Of a DNA stretch of 64,000 nt, positions 1 to 11,914 are shown piece by piece. Source of the DNA: Emydura subglobosa (Eukaryota; Chordata; Testudines; Chelidae). The position numbers and the translations under genes were made by a program. Below the pieces are notes generated by a model, which was not told the DNA's origin, ran no database searches, and saw nothing but the letters and a program-made list of their open reading frames with translations. The stretch covers positions 978,660 to 1,042,659 of the forward strand of contig ML680046.1 of NCBI GenBank assembly GCA_007922225.1, in the 5' to 3' direction. Within the stretch, counting starts at the first letter, position 1; every line of letters begins with the position of its first letter.

Positions 1-1084
1 AAATACAGTTCAAGTTTACGTAGTGTACATGTGCCTAGGTGAGGATTTATTTCATATTATTTTAGCAAACTGTCACAACAATCACATAAAATCAAATGTA
101 CAACCAGTGAATAGGATAACTCTACTTCGTGTGGCATTAAGTGTGTTAACAATTATGAAAAATCGAGCAATTCAGTCAAACAATGTATAAGGAGGGAGTA
201 AAATTAGCAGAAAGCAGAGAAGCTCGACTTGGATGCAGTGGGGTTATGTCAGCCAAGTGAATTTGCACAGAGGAGAGAGGGTCTCTAAAAAGATTGTATG
301 TGTTTTGTGTTTAGCAATACAGTGTAAGCTCTGGCAAAGCTGATATACAGAATAATCCATCGGCATAGAAGCATATTTTGGTGTTTTCAGCTTACACGTG
401 TAAAGATTGAAGGAAGGTTTTTTGTTGAGGTATTCTCTCTTGTCACTCACAACTTCACTGTGTATCTGTTGTGAGGGGAAGAGACCTGAAATTTCTATCC
501 TCACACAGGCACACACAACCTACCTGCTGAAAGAGGTTAGTGTGATTTCAGTAGACTGAGAGCAAGACAGTGGCATTTTGTAATGCTAATAAATTCTCAG
601 TAGTATTTAAATCTAGGGATTACCTTTAGCAGAACAATAGAACAAGAGTTTACAAAGAACTCGCACAAAAGGTACGATGACACAAATAAGCACAGTTGAA
701 AGATTCTTGTTAATCAACAACACGGTTATAAGCTTAGTGTTACTTCTCTTTTAAGCCGTAAAGAAGATAACCCTAGTAAGTTGTGTGATGGTTAAATCAG
801 CCCTAATATAGGAAAAATGAAAATATCTTCTTAAAATTATTGTGTTCTCTATTTGTAAATAGGCAATTAAACAAGCCACCAAAGCAATTTATCCTTAAAT
901 TCATCCAATTTAAGATTTATAATCTAGTCCAGTTATTGTCCCTAGGAAAAATATTTGCATGTCTTAATATGGTTTCAATGTATCTCTTTTCCCTTGTCCC
1001 TAGTGCAGTCTTTTCCACTTGAAATCAAGATCTCAGTAATATCTAGCAAAATTAAGTTGATCAGTTTTTGTGTATCCTTTAAAG
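1..1084. other. Unannotated AT-rich DNA
   Basis: I see no gene, recognised repeat or RNA. Open frames are short and lack family features. Confidence 0.5.
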
Positions 1085-1575
1085 TTTACCACAGTTCCAG
1101 GGTAACTGCATCAGTATTACCTTCCATGATTCACTCCAGGAGTGCCCAGTCAGGTCTCAGGTCTCCTGCTATCACAGGTCTCTGGGCAGGAACCGGCGTA
1201 CCACCCCTTTCTGTCCAGGGGGCAGTAAGGTCGTACAAACCCCTGACACACCCTGAAATATCCCCAGCAAGCCAGTTTGCAGAAGGGCAGCACCTGAGCT
1301 TTGCTTTCTCTCCTAGGACAGTGTTTTTACCAGTGATCACACAGCTCTCTCTCAGCAAAGTACATTTATTCTTAAGGCAAAAGCATCACAGGGAAAAAGA
1401 GAAATTGTGCATGCTTATGAAACATGTGAGAAATCACCTATTTTCCTGGGATGGGATTTTCCTGGGAAGCCTGATAGGCCACTGTCCCCTCCAACCCTTC
1501 AGTAAGAGTTGTGGTCCTCTTTGGATTGTGGTCCTATTTGCTGAATCAAGAGGAAGACCTTGAGTCTGTTTAAAT
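1085..1575 (-). repeat. LTR-like fragment, minus strand
   Basis: This stretch is richer in G+C than its flanks. On the minus strand an AATAAA signal lies at 1365-1370, followed by purine-rich sequence, as in the U3/R part of a retroelement LTR. It resembles LTR-type interspersed repeats I recall from turtles. No TG...CA ends or target duplication could be defined. A 202-codon plus-strand frame across it (955-1563) has no recognisable domain and looks fortuitous. Confidence 0.3.
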
Positions 1576-1789
1576 TCAGCCTTTATATATGTCCCAAGTT
1601 TGTTCTTTGTCTCTTGATGTTTGGAAAATCCACTTGGAAGCAGTATATGCAACTATCCCATGGGCTGGTATCTTTCTGGAGCCATTTTGTCATCAGATAT
1701 CCCTCAATATGAGGCTGATGACTGCCAGGGGGAAAGTCATTGATGAGACTTAAGATGACTGAGGAATCCAATTCATTCTCTACATATTT

Positions 1790-2335
1790 TTTTACCTATG
1801 TGACAGGTGGTTGCTTGAAGAGAGCACAACTACTGGCCAAGATGCTGTACACTTTCCTTCCTCCTCTGCGGTCCTTCAGCCTCTTGAGCATGGAGATTTT
1901 CTTCAAAATGGACTGAGGCTTGATGTATGAAGTGACACCATTGCAATCTATTGCCAACCAACTCTTCCCAGTTTGTAGGGTCAATGCCTCCTTTCACAAG
2001 ATATACTTTCAAGGTGTCCTTGTAGCATTTCCTTTGTCCCCTGCGGGTCCTCTTACCATAACTAAGTTGAGAAAAGAGGACTTGCTTCGGAAGACGAGCA
2101 TTAGCCATACGCACACAATGACCAGCCTACTGAAGATAATGTTTTATAATCTTCACCTCAACACTGGTGATGGTAGCTGCAGAGAGAATGCTGGCATTGT
2201 GCAATGGTCTTCCCATCTGATACGGAGAATCTTCCTAAAGCCACGCTGTTGGTAACACTCAAGATGCTTAAGACGGCTTCAATATGTCACCCATGTCTCA
2301 CACCCATAAAAAAGAGTAGGGATGATTACTTCAAT
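1790..2335 (-). pseudogene. Non-LTR retrotransposon RT C-terminal remnant
   Basis: Translated on the minus strand, this is the end of a LINE reverse-transcriptase polyprotein in at least two frames. The upstream part (2335 to 2115) contains FYGCETWVTY and RKILRIRWEDH, the hallmark LLYGCETW / LRKILRI block downstream of the RT thumb. The downstream part (2114-1830, 94 codons) carries AGHCVRMANARLPKQ and a basic RGQRKCYKDTLK stretch followed by a WEELVGNRLQW motif. The order matches the family C terminus; frameshifts and stops show it is dead. It is not CR1, whose C terminus differs. The clade (RTE-, Jockey- or L2-like) cannot be settled by eye. No 3' UTR or target duplication was found. Confidence 0.72.
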
Positions 2336-2339
2336 GTAG

Positions 2340-4170
2340 GCCTGGATTTTAGTTTCCATCCACAGATCTCTATATAAAAACATGATGGAGCAACTTTCCA
2401 AAGGATGCACCAGGAGAATTTAGAGTATAGTGTTAACCCTAAAAACTGCTGGTGTGATGTGGTGGTCCACCCTATTCGAATTTCCAGGAAGACAACCTGC
2501 CTTCCCTTGAAAGGACACGGATACAGCCCTCCGATCAAGATAGGATACACAACCTGTGATACTTTGAAAAACAGATATAATATTTATTTAGAAGTGAATG
2601 GTTACATTAAAAGAGAGAGAGGAATCAATACTGTAATGATACATCTATATTCTTAATACTATAATACTTGACACCATTAATCTAACAATAATGTACTTAA
2701 CACTCTATATAAGCCATAAACATCTATCATCCAGCAAGCATTAGCTAGACGGTTGCTGGATGGATAGAGAGGAAGAATCTCACTCAGACCACAAGCATCC
2801 AACTTTATTGACATTCAGACTCAGGTGACCTTTATTTACACAACCTTTAAAACATTCCTTTGTTCGTCAGGGAAGGTCCTTCTGCTCTGTCCAAGTAAAT
2901 TTGCATTTCTCTAAATGATTGTCTAGATTTCAGGAATGGTACTGGGATATCTAGATATTTACAGATAAGGAAGTTTCCCCCAAAATAAATTTGAATATCC
3001 ATTTCCTTTTAGAAATAGTTTTATATTTGTGACCTCATCATTTCGTTGAGAAGCCGAATGTGTGGCCTATTAAAATGAGCTTTAGTAATCTGTTATAGGA
3101 TGTTTTGTTTACATTTGTAAAGAGAGGCTTAAATTACAGCACCCTTAAGCTAGTTCCTATCTAACCCTTTAAAGATATTCCAATACAGTTTGGAATCAAA
3201 CATTTTAAGATTAAACTCATCAAAAGTCTTATTTCCCAATTTTACCTATTTTAAGAATTAAAGTGGAAATTCAAGCAAAGAAAGGGTTGGGCTGTGTTTT
3301 TGGAAAGGAGGAGAGAGCATTTTTGCTTCCGTCTCTTTGAAGCATTTGGAATATTTTTAAGGGTGTTGAGGAGACTCTGTTCTCCCTCATATATTATATT
3401 TCGTTCCTTGAAAATAACAGATCGCTCTTGTTATGCAAAGCCTATCACTAAAGAAAGATAATAGGATTATAACATCAAGAATTCAACTGACCTACGGGCA
3501 CAGGCATTTCACTCAGTTCAATGAAAGCATCCATAGATTTGACTATCTATTTCATAATGCAACTCTGTAGAACGTCCAACTATAAGAATATCAGAATTGC
3601 ATATTCAGGGCTGAAAATTCATCCTCTAAGTTCCACAGTGCCAAATAATCACATAAACAATATAACAACCTTTTAAATTTAGACATAATTTTTGTATTTG
3701 AGTCTGTATGGACTCACTATGAAAACTCACTCCAGTGCAAAAAAAGTGAATGTTTCCATAGTTTGAAGAGGCAATGTGGACTACTGGACAGATCACTAGA
3801 CTGGAAGTTAAAGGACTATCTAAGATTTTATCCTGATACCTATTACCAGAGTATCTGAGCACCTGCCATATAAAAATCAATAGTGATAATCAACATGCCG
3901 TTGTTGGTACTTCTCCCTCTTCGTGGTAAAAATTCTGCATGGGGTCATATTTTTGTGTTTTGTTAGATTTTATTAATTTTCTTTTAATTCTGTTTTTTGG
4001 GGGCACTGGTCAGGGAATTTTGGTTAGAAGGTGGTGTTCTTATGATGGAGGGAAAAAGAAGATGATTCTATTCTCAACCTTGGTACTGACTGGGATGTCC
4101 CCCTAGGCAAGTTATTTACTCACTGTTTCCTCTCCCACTCTCTGTCTATTCAAATTTTAACCTCTTTGAG
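2340..4170. other. No recognisable feature
   Basis: AT-rich DNA without a convincing gene. An 84-codon minus frame at 3626-3880 has no recognisable domain. Confidence 0.45.
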
Positions 4171-4171
4171 A

Positions 4172-4275
4172 GGATGGCTGTCTCTCATGGGTTTGTACAG
4201 CACCTAGAATGATGGAGTCCCAGTCCCCCTCGGGTCTTCCAGGCACTGCGTCAATGCGATACATTCACTCCTCTA
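4172..4275 (+). repeat. L2/MIR-type 3' tail fragment
   Basis: Contains GTTTGTACAGCACCTAGAAT followed by GGAGTCCCAGTC. This matches the conserved tail 'tttgtacagcgcctagcacaatggggtcc' shared by L2-like and MIR-like repeats of sauropsids. Related copies in this window lie at 11.38 and 57.78 kb, and in reverse orientation at 48.98, 50.62, 60.51 and 62.64 kb. Confidence 0.5.
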
Positions 4276-4524
4276 TTTTGTTTGCTTTCTGCAGATAGTC
4301 TAGGGACTGAGTTTACTTGCTGAATGCTCATAGAAACAGCAGGGGGGGATGGATTAGTTTCATGTCACACTCCCCGTCTGTACCTGGCCTGGGCAAGCTA
4401 ACGATCCAACCAGCAGACCAAATTCGGTGATGAATCCTAGTCACATGCCATCTGAGGCACATTGCATATATGCTAAGAGGAGAGAAACACCAACATTTAA
4501 GCAGACACTAGATAATAGTCATAG

Positions 4525-5090
4525 AATGCCTATTTTAAATGTGATTGACAAGGTAGCTGAGGTATTATATTTTATTGGCTCAACTACTGTTGGCGAAAGG
4601 ACAAGCTTTAAGTTTCACAGAGCTCTTCTTCAGGTCTGGAGAATGTAACCAGAGTGGCTGAACTAAATACAGGAGGCCGCTTCAATTGAAGAGGGCAACT
4701 GAGGGTTAGCATGTAGCCAAAACTAGTTTTTCTTTTAAGGCCATGTTTTTTAAGCATCTAGCAGTGTTATGAATTTCAGTTCCCAGATTCATCTCTTGAA
4801 GGTTTTATGCAGGTTTCCTATCAGGATAAGGACTGAAGTCAGCTGTGGAGAGATCACTTTGTGAAAGTGTTCACCCGTGGGTGATATGGTGTTTGTCTTA
4901 TTTTTCTGTGAGAGTTCCTTTGAGAGCACAGGGATTGTCTGGTTTAACCGACATTGCTGTTGTTGGGGCATTTGATACACTGACTGAGGTATACCACATG
5001 TTGTGATAGGCATGGTCGGACCATGGATCTTGAAAGGTGTTTAGGGGGGGTATTGATCATTGCATCATATGTCTGCAGGCTTTGCATCTG
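4525..5090 (-). pseudogene. Penelope-like element remnant, GIY-YIG end and tail (family 2)
   Basis: On the minus strand 5060-4790 decodes, with frameshifts, to the end of a PLE. There is a QCIKCPNN-like segment followed by TRQSL and NSHRK, the region around the GIY-YIG endonuclease. It is followed by GNLHKTFKR and WELKFI, typical of PLE C termini. The 3' tail at 4650-4530 holds CTGAAGAAGAGCTCTG, then a block ending in GGTCCAATAAAA-like sequence. The tail matches those at 12.79-12.91 kb (minus) and 27.54-27.79 kb (plus), which defines a PLE family different from the one at 36.9-39.8 kb. The hammerhead-like core is broken here: the GAAA segment reads TAAA. Confidence 0.65.
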
Positions 5091-5094
5091 TTCT

Positions 5095-6104
5095 GGCAGG
5101 GTCTGATTCTTCATTCAGTTGGTGTTTCTCAGTCTATAGGGAGTTTAGATTATAATTAAGGATTTCACAATGCCTCTGAAGTGCAAAGCCATTTTGACTT
5201 GATAGAAAACTCAGCACAATCTACTGACCAGGTGTTTCCTTTAAGGTTTAGATCTTGTTTTGAACAGGAAATCCAAATTTGCATTTATGAAATAAACTCA
5301 GTGCTCATAACTGCATCATTACTGATTCAGTGTCCTTTAAACCTGGATTTCTCCTTATCTCATTGATATTTTTAATAAGAAAATTAAGTTTGAACAATGT
5401 CGGTGTCACTGTTCAGTTTGTTTTTACATGATTTCGGATAGAAAAAATACACCAGTGCCATAATTTGTGAATTTTGCAAGATGCAAAAAAACTTTGCAGT
5501 AGGAGGAAAATATTTTGCAGAGCCAGTAATTAATGTTTCAGCTGAAAGGAATTGTTCAAGAATATTATGAAAAATGGAGGGGAAGAGTGAGTTTTATTTC
5601 ATCCTTAACCAGCACTCACCTCCAGCCCTGCTACAAAAATCTCTCCAGTGAAGTCAATGGAACTATAGACATGCTTACAGTTAAGCAAGTGCATTAGTGT
5701 TTCCAGCATCAGGGCTGAATGTATGCGTATGTGTCTTTTACATGTGTGCAAGTCCTCATGTGGTCCAATGATTTCACTAGGAACAGCTTCCAGTATTGTC
5801 AACCCCAATGTTTGAAAATCATGACTAAGCCTGCCACCCCTCCAAAATACAAACAGCAATGAATAATTTGGGGGATTTTATTTTAATTTGCTTCTCAGCC
5901 AGTAGCTTTCGTTCAGGTCACATTTTCAAGCCTTTATCTGCAACGATGAGGGCTAGAAACTTACTTTGATTTCCAAAAGGAAACAGAGATTCCCCTTTGA
6001 TCTCATTAATACAGGTACTGGGGCTTTTGGAAAAACAGCAGATGTCACAAGACTTACAAATCGCTGGAGTTGACAACGCTGAGGATCAGAGCCACAGTAT
6101 AAAT
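5095..6104. other. No recognisable feature
   Basis: AT-rich DNA. A motif containing GTGAAGTCAATGG near 5650 resembles the short AAGTCAATGG repeats common in sauropsids, but no boundaries can be drawn. Confidence 0.4.
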
Positions 6105-7008
6105 AGCAGATGACGTTCAATGTTAAAAAATGCAAAATAGTGCACATTGGAAAACATAAGCCTAGCTTCACATACAAAACCATGGGATCTAAATTAGCTG
6201 TGACCACCCAAGGAAGAGATCTTGGAGTCGTGAATAGTTCTCTGGAAATATCTGCTCAAAGTGCCACAGCGGTCAAAAAAGCCAACAGAATGTTAGGAAC
6301 TATTAGGGAAAATATCATAATGTCACTATATAAATCTATAATACGCGCTCACCCTGAATACTTAATGCAATTCTGCCCCATCTCAGAAATAATATATTAG
6401 AAATGGAAAATGTGCAGGCAAAGGCAACAAGAATGATTAAGGTTATGGAACAACTTCCATATGAAGAGAGATTAAAAAAATGAGACTTTTCAGCTTAGAT
6501 AAGAGATAACTAATGGGGGAGAAATATGATAGTGGTCTATAAAATCATGAAACGTGTTGAGAAAGTGAATAGGGAAGTATTCTTTACCCGTTCATATAAC
6601 ACAAGAACCAGGAGTCACCCAATGAAATTAATTGAAAGCAGGTTTAAAACGAAAGGAAGTATTTCATCATACAATGCACCGTTCCCTCTGGAACTCATTA
6701 CCTGGGGATGTTGTGAAGGCCAAAGGTATGATGAGTGTCAGAAAAGAATTAGAAAAGTTCATGGAGGATAGGACCATCAATAGCTATTAGCAGAGATAGT
6801 CAGGGATGCAACCCCATGCTCTGGGTGTCCCTAGCCTCTGACTGCCAGAAGCTGGAACTGCATGACAGGGGACGAATCACTTGAAATTACCCTGTTCTGT
6901 TCATTCCCTTTGAAGCATTTGGCAGGCCATTGTCAGAAGACAAAATATTGGGCTAGATGAACCATTGGTCTGACCCAGTATGGCCATTCCTATGTTAAGA
7001 TATGAGAT
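6105..7008 (+). pseudogene. CR1 LINE, old family, RT thumb to 3' end
   Basis: A 5'-truncated CR1. The first segment (6110-6400) encodes NVKKCKIVHIGKH and GRDLGVV, then KKANRMLGTI and SLYKSIIR. This is the CR1 region after the RT palm. Later segments give MIKVMEQLPYEERLK and, at 6526-6771, SYNTRTRSHPMKLIESRFK in another frame. The 3' end reads GGTCTGACCCAGTATGGCC then TTCCTATGTTAAGA, the terminus of the CR1 families ending near TTCTTATGTT. Several stops and frameshifts make it inactive. It belongs to the same subfamily as 28.44-29.34 kb and 32.15-33.70 kb. Confidence 0.85.
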
Positions 7009-7590
7009 GCAATGTTGTTTATGAGTAGCTAATACCTGAATGAATAACCTTCTCCAGACAGCAATATTGCAGGTGTTTTGATGAATGTGTAAGCAGGACT
7101 CACTTGGGAGACTTTGTGGAAATTTTATGGGGAACATAAGAGCATTCTGGAGACTGCTGTCCTCTTCCTATTCCTGTTTGCAATCTGGGTAGCCAGTGCA
7201 AGAGAGCAATGGAGCACCTTATACTTCCTTACTCCAAACAGAGACCTTTGTAGATGAGAACAGGCTGATCAAAACATGCTGGGCTGAATCAGAACCCCAA
7301 GACCATCTCCCTACTGGTTGTCAAGCATCAATTTGGGCTTATGCTTGCAACATGTAGCAAATACATACATTGTCTCTCATATCTGATACCAAAAGGGATG
7401 TTGATCACAGCTGGGATTGTGGCAATGTGTAATTCCAGGCAAGATCAGCGTATTAGAAAGTGAGAACCCAAGACATGAGGCTCAGTATAACAGGCCGGAT
7501 ATAAGGCCTAAGGTGGGAGCCAAAGTCATGGTCAAGTCTGTTATAAAGCAAAGTTAGCAAAAATCATGCTGTGAGTGCTAGCAAGCTCAC
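7009..7590. other. No recognisable feature
   Basis: Nothing recognised between the CR1 end and the tandem duplication. Confidence 0.4.
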
Positions 7591-7744
7591 AGTAACTTGT
7601 AAAACAAGAGTGAATACACATATTTCAAAAAAAAAAAAAACCTTCTAGGTACAAAACATCCACACAAGCACAGTAACTGGCAAGAACAGAGCTAATTCAC
7701 ACATTCCTAAAGAAAAAGTAGGTACAAAACACTCACACAAGCAC
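7591..7744. repeat. Two-unit imperfect tandem duplication
   Basis: Unit 1 (7591-7671, 81 bp) and unit 2 (7672-7744, 73 bp) both begin AGTAACT and both end with a TAGGTACAAAACA block then CACACAAGCAC. A 14-A run in unit 1, shorter in unit 2, accounts for most of the length difference. A partial third copy of the ACAAGCAC/AAGTACC theme may follow. Confidence 0.75.
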
Positions 7745-8911
7745 ATTTAAGAAAAGTACCGAAGTACCAAAAAGGTACCAAAGGGTACTCATGCTCTTCA
7801 GATGTGTCTGTAGTCTGCTCGCCTAAGCCATGCCTCTCCATCTACACCACTACTTAAACCCATGCTAGGGGGCTAGCTGAATACCTACTCTACATGAGAG
7901 CAAAAGAAGAGCTCAGATGTAGCCTGAGAGTAAATTTAACATTAGCCCTCCACAGTGTTCCTGTGTTCCCCTCTGGATCCCTTCAAATGTCTCCCAACCC
8001 TTGCAAAAAATTGACTTTTCTTAAAGAAACAAAACGATAAAAACTGAACATGTAGTTACAATACAAAAAATATTGCAAGTTGGAGGAAAGCAAAAACTTT
8101 CTGTGAAAATTTTCATTTAATTGAAAACTCTCTGTCAAATGGAAAATTGGGTTTTCATGAAAGTGTTGATGGAAAACTTAGCCCTACCTAAGTTATATTA
8201 TTATCCTCTATCATTTTAAAGTAACATACCATTTTAAAATCATGATGTGTATATGTTTAAAGGATAATAGCCCTGATTATCAGTGTCAAGACTCACACAC
8301 AGCCCTACTGTTCTCTTCCTGGTTGCTGATCAGGACATCACAGAAGCAAGTTCGCAGTCAGCATCACACTTCCTTGGCTAGTCCCTGTTCCTGCAATGTA
8401 CCATGCATGAGCAGATTCTTGTGCCGATTGAAGCACCATGATCTCAGTGGAGCTTTGCACAGGGGGAAGCATGCTCTTTTGCATGCTGTACATGGCAAGA
8501 GAAGAGCCTTAAAGTGGAGCTAAAGGTGAACATACAGATGATCAGCGAGGCTAAGGGGAAGACACAATGAGAATTACAGTGGCTGGGGATGCTGGAGAGA
8601 TACAACATGTGAAGTGGCGTCTGCTCCGATCAAAGCGAACTATGTTTTGAAGTATGTTTTTCTTGAACCTTATTTAGAGACTTTAAAAAACTGAAGTCTT
8701 CGTGCCTCAATGATCTTTCTACAAATGCACTGGACTTCCCCAACCTCCCCATTTCAGCTGTTCTGATTACTTATCCCACCTTGCCTCCTCAGTTCTCTTT
8801 CACGGGCCACTTTGACAAAAGAAGGGCACCCTTCAGCACTTTCTCTAATTTTTAGGCTCTTGTCCATAGCACTCCCCAAATCTCCAACCAATCCCATGAA
8901 CTAAACTTAGA
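7745..8911. other. No recognisable feature
   Basis: AT-rich DNA. A 93-codon plus frame at 8242-8523 is cysteine-rich but matches no family I know. Confidence 0.4.
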
Positions 8912-9283
8912 ATCATAGAATCATAGAATCATAGAGTTGGAAGGGACCTCAGGAGGTCATCTAGTCCAACCCCCTGCTCAAAGCAGGACTAACCTCAGCT
9001 ATATCATCCCAACCAGGGCTTTGTCAAGCCTCAGCTTAAAAACCTGTAAGGATGGAGATTCCACCACCTCCCCAGGTAACCCATTCCAGTGCTTCACCAC
9101 CCTCCTAGTAAAAAACTTTTTCCTAATTTCCAACCTAGACCTCCCGCCCTGCAACTTGAGACCATTGCTCCTTGTTCTGTCATCTGCCACTACCGAGAAC
9201 AGCCTAGCCCCATCCTCCCTGGAACCCCCTTTCAGGTAGTTAAAAGCTGCTATCAAATCCCCCCTCACTCTTCTCTTTTGCGC
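8912..9283 (-). mobile_element. CR1 LINE 3' fragment (young-type family)
   Basis: The minus strand encodes the CR1 C terminus from [15 protein letters not shown] through [19 protein letters not shown] and [20 protein letters not shown], nearly uninterrupted (9268-8999). The 3' UTR then ends in direct ATTCTATG repeats, seen on the plus strand as AATCATAG x3 at 8912-8935. The 5' end is truncated near 9283, the usual outcome of CR1 integration. Few lesions suggest a comparatively recent copy. Confidence 0.92.
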
Positions 9284-9663
9284 TTATCCGTCACAAAATT
9301 GGCCAGCTATAGCGGATGTGAACTCTGATCGGACAACCTCGTTAGAACGCTAAGGTTCTTTGTGCACCTTTCTGATTTAAGTACAGTTCTGTTTATTTGC
9401 TGCTTGTGTTATTGCTTTGGAGCCCAACATTCAACACTTTACATTTGTCAACATTAAGAGTTACTTGACTATATGTCAAGGTACGTACATTGAAATTCCC
9501 AGTCCTCCTCAATGTTGCCTACTGTAGTGATTTCAGTCTTCTAATGACTTGCTATTCTTGCATGATTTAGCATAGAAGTTAACTATGCAACTAATGTGAG
9601 TTTCCTTGGCCTAAAGTAACAATGGAAGAGGACCAAGTTCCATGCATTCCCACAGATGCTAAG
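9284..9663. other. No recognisable feature
   Basis: Short gap between the CR1 and the MITE; nothing recognised. Confidence 0.4.
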
Positions 9664-9946
9664 CTTATGTCTACACGTCAGTAAAAGAACCATGGCATAG
9701 CTGTGGCTGATCCAGATCAGCTGACTCAGACTTGTGAGGCTAAAAATTGCAGTGTGGACATTTTGGCTTGGGCAGAAGCCCGGGCACAGAGACCACCCCC
9801 CTTGTAGGGTTTTAGACCCCACGCTCCAGCCCAAGCCCTTCTACTTTGCAGTTTTTAGCCCTGTAGTCTGAGCCCCAAGAGCCTGAGTTAATTGACTTGG
9901 GCTCAGACTTCGTGCTGTGGGTTTTTTATTGTAGTGTAGACATGCG
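9664..9946. mobile_element. Palindromic MITE (hAT-like ends)
   Basis: The ends are inverted: TATGTCTACAC at 9666-9676 and GTGTAGACATG at 9935-9945. The two halves are near mirror images. The left half has GACTCAGACTTG, GGCTAAAAATTGCAG and TTGGCTTGGGC. The right half holds the complements of all three in reverse order. The centre is a C-rich/G-rich block. It has no coding capacity. The length and TGTCTACAC ends match palindromic non-autonomous elements common in turtles; assigning it to hAT is inference. Confidence 0.75.
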
Positions 9947-9949
9947 CTC

Positions 9950-10125
9950 AAGGCTTGTCTATGCTGCCCTGCTGTTCAGACGATAGGGGTGTGAATAGCA
10001 GTGTGCACCAAAGTGCAGTGCTGTAACTTCCCTGTGTGAATGTTGCGGGTGTGGACTTAAAGGTCCCTTGTCTGCGCGACTGTAGCCCTGCTAAATCCTA
10101 CGCATTTACTATTGTAGCAGATTTT
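9950..10125. repeat. Possible second MITE fragment
   Basis: Begins AAGGCTTGTCTATGCTGCC directly after the previous MITE, resembling the AGGCTTGTCTACACT start of related turtle MITEs. No matching right terminus is clear, so it may be truncated. Confidence 0.35.
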
Positions 10126-11374
10126 TTTTTTAAACATAGATTTTGATCATGGAGAACTGGTAGGGAGAGCAAATCTTGTTATCTGTAAGCAATAGCAGTA
10201 AACAGTGTGCCATGAGGTTGGTACAATGCCTGTCCTTTCTTTGAAGGCTGCTTCTGAAATGAGAGATTTTTGGAGACCTGTTTTCTCTGTGTTATGTTGA
10301 CAGGATGCATGATCCCTGCAGGCTGTGCATATATTATCACTTGAATTCCTGTGATCTCTATCCATTATTGACCAAACTGTGTGAAGTACAACCAACGGGA
10401 ACTCTGCATTTTTCCTTCACAGGAGGTGGGATAGAACAATTTATTTTAGATTTGGCAGAGTTTTCCTAAAAGCATCAGGTTCAAAACTAACACAAAATTC
10501 CAAACAAATCTTAATTTGAAACCTGTGATTTTCACTTGGCTTCACATCAATTCCACATGAAATGGCACATCAGGCAGCCAAGGACGGGCTAGGATTTGTG
10601 AAAAACAGCAATCCTTTTAAAATGATCTGCAACCAACAGGTTGCACACCTGGCTAATTTATGTAATTTTGTGAATTTATGTCTGCTATCCTTGTTCTGCC
10701 TCTTGTTTAACACAGTCATGTTGTTCATGTCTTACCTTAAAATCAATGTTTAATCTCTTTAGGGAAAAGACGGCAGAAACATCTCACCTACTTACGCTGG
10801 GCTGGAGCAGAACAAAGGGATTCTAAGAGTCCCAGATACAACCAGGATAGAATGCTATAGATGTAGAAGGGGCATGCAGTCGATAGTGCTATAGTGGTCT
10901 GGACGACATTGCTTCCCAAAGGCCACCTGGGGGAAGCTGCTGTAGCTTAAAAGCACATTTAAGGGCTGTCTAATTTATGTCAAGGATGGCTTGAGCCCCT
11001 GGAGCAGTCCGGAATCAAGAAGGCAAAAGGGTGGCTTAACAAGATGATAGTCTCATCCACCCACCCCAGTTCCGTGCTGTACATTTAAAAGGCGCAGTAC
11101 AGACCCAGCAATTGCACCTTGTGTTTTATCTGTCAGTACAGCACTTTGCAAAATGAGGCTCTGATCCTGATAATAGTTCCCAAAGTCTCCAAAAATATGA
11201 ACGAATGACCATAACTTTCAACTATAGATAGGTCTGAACCAAATCAAGTCTCTGAAAAACCGTAAACGGAGAAAGTTCTGGTTCAGATGTGAAGTCTGCA
11301 ATTCAGGATCTTCTGCAGTTTTACAATTAAACAGCTCAACTTCATTGGGAACTTGATGGATTAATCACTTAGAT
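10126..11374. other. No recognisable feature
   Basis: No gene or clear repeat. It contains a short poly-T run near 10125 and unremarkable AT-rich sequence. Confidence 0.4.
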
Positions 11375-11450
11375 TGGAAACTCTTTGGGGCAGGGATCAC
11401 CTTTTTGCTCCACATTTGTACTCCACCTATCACAACAGCATTCTGGACAG
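11375..11450 (+). repeat. L2/MIR-type 3' tail fragment
   Basis: Reads GGAAACTCTTTGGGGCAGGG then CATTTGTACTCCACCTA, a degenerate copy of the 'gtaagctctttggggcagggacc ... tttgtacagcgcctagcac' tail. Confidence 0.6.
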
Positions 11451-11698
11451 TGAATGGGGTTCCTAGAGGCTTCCTTACTTTGATTTATTGTTTGTGGTAT
11501 AAGTCTGACGCTAAAATATCCAAATTGAAATCTAAAGCGCAAGTTAGAGCTATTTGAAAATTTTCTATCAAAACGATTATGCTCATGGGAAAATGTGAGA
11601 TAAAATTTTAGGTTTCCCAATGAAAATTGTTGGTGATGTGTTTAAGAATTTCAGGGAGAAAAATCCATCAGACATGCACAAAGTACCATAGTTAAAAA

Positions 11699-11914
11699 GT
11701 TCCAGAGGGGTAGCTGTGTTAGTCTGTATACAGCAAAAACAACGAGTCCTGTAGCACCTTAAAGACTAACACATTTCTGCAGGCATAAGCTTTTGTGGGC
11801 TGCAACCCACTTCCTCAGATGCATGAAATGGAAATCACAGATAGGAGGTATGTATATATATATACACATCCAAGGGTAAGAAACATAACAACAGGAAGGG
11901 CAAGTGCTAACAAA
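11699..11914 (-). mobile_element. PLE 3' tail, inverted copy (family 1)
   Basis: Read on the minus strand this is the same tail as 12052-12236 and 39570-39775: GTTAGCACTTGCCC, then a TATATA stretch, GATTTCCATTTCATGCATCTG, a hammerhead-like core and TACAGACTAACA near its end. It is oriented head-to-head with the plus-strand copy that follows directly. Confidence 0.85.
11783..11824 (-). ncRNA. Hammerhead-ribozyme-like core, decayed
   Basis: On the minus strand ATGCAT precedes CTGAGGA (11818-11812). A GTGGG/CCCAC stem with a TTGCAG loop follows, then AAAA in place of the conserved GAAA. PLEs are known to carry hammerhead motifs in their terminal regions. The G-to-A change at an invariant core position should abolish cleavage. 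Confidence 0.5.

Noticed and set aside
955..1563. 202-codon plus-strand open frame
   Set aside because: No recognisable domain. It overlaps an LTR-like repeat and a shorter frame on the other strand, with no splice or promoter context.
8912..8940. CRISPR-like or satellite short repeats (AATCATAG)
   Set aside because: These are the normal octamer repeats at a CR1 3' end and the organism is a vertebrate.
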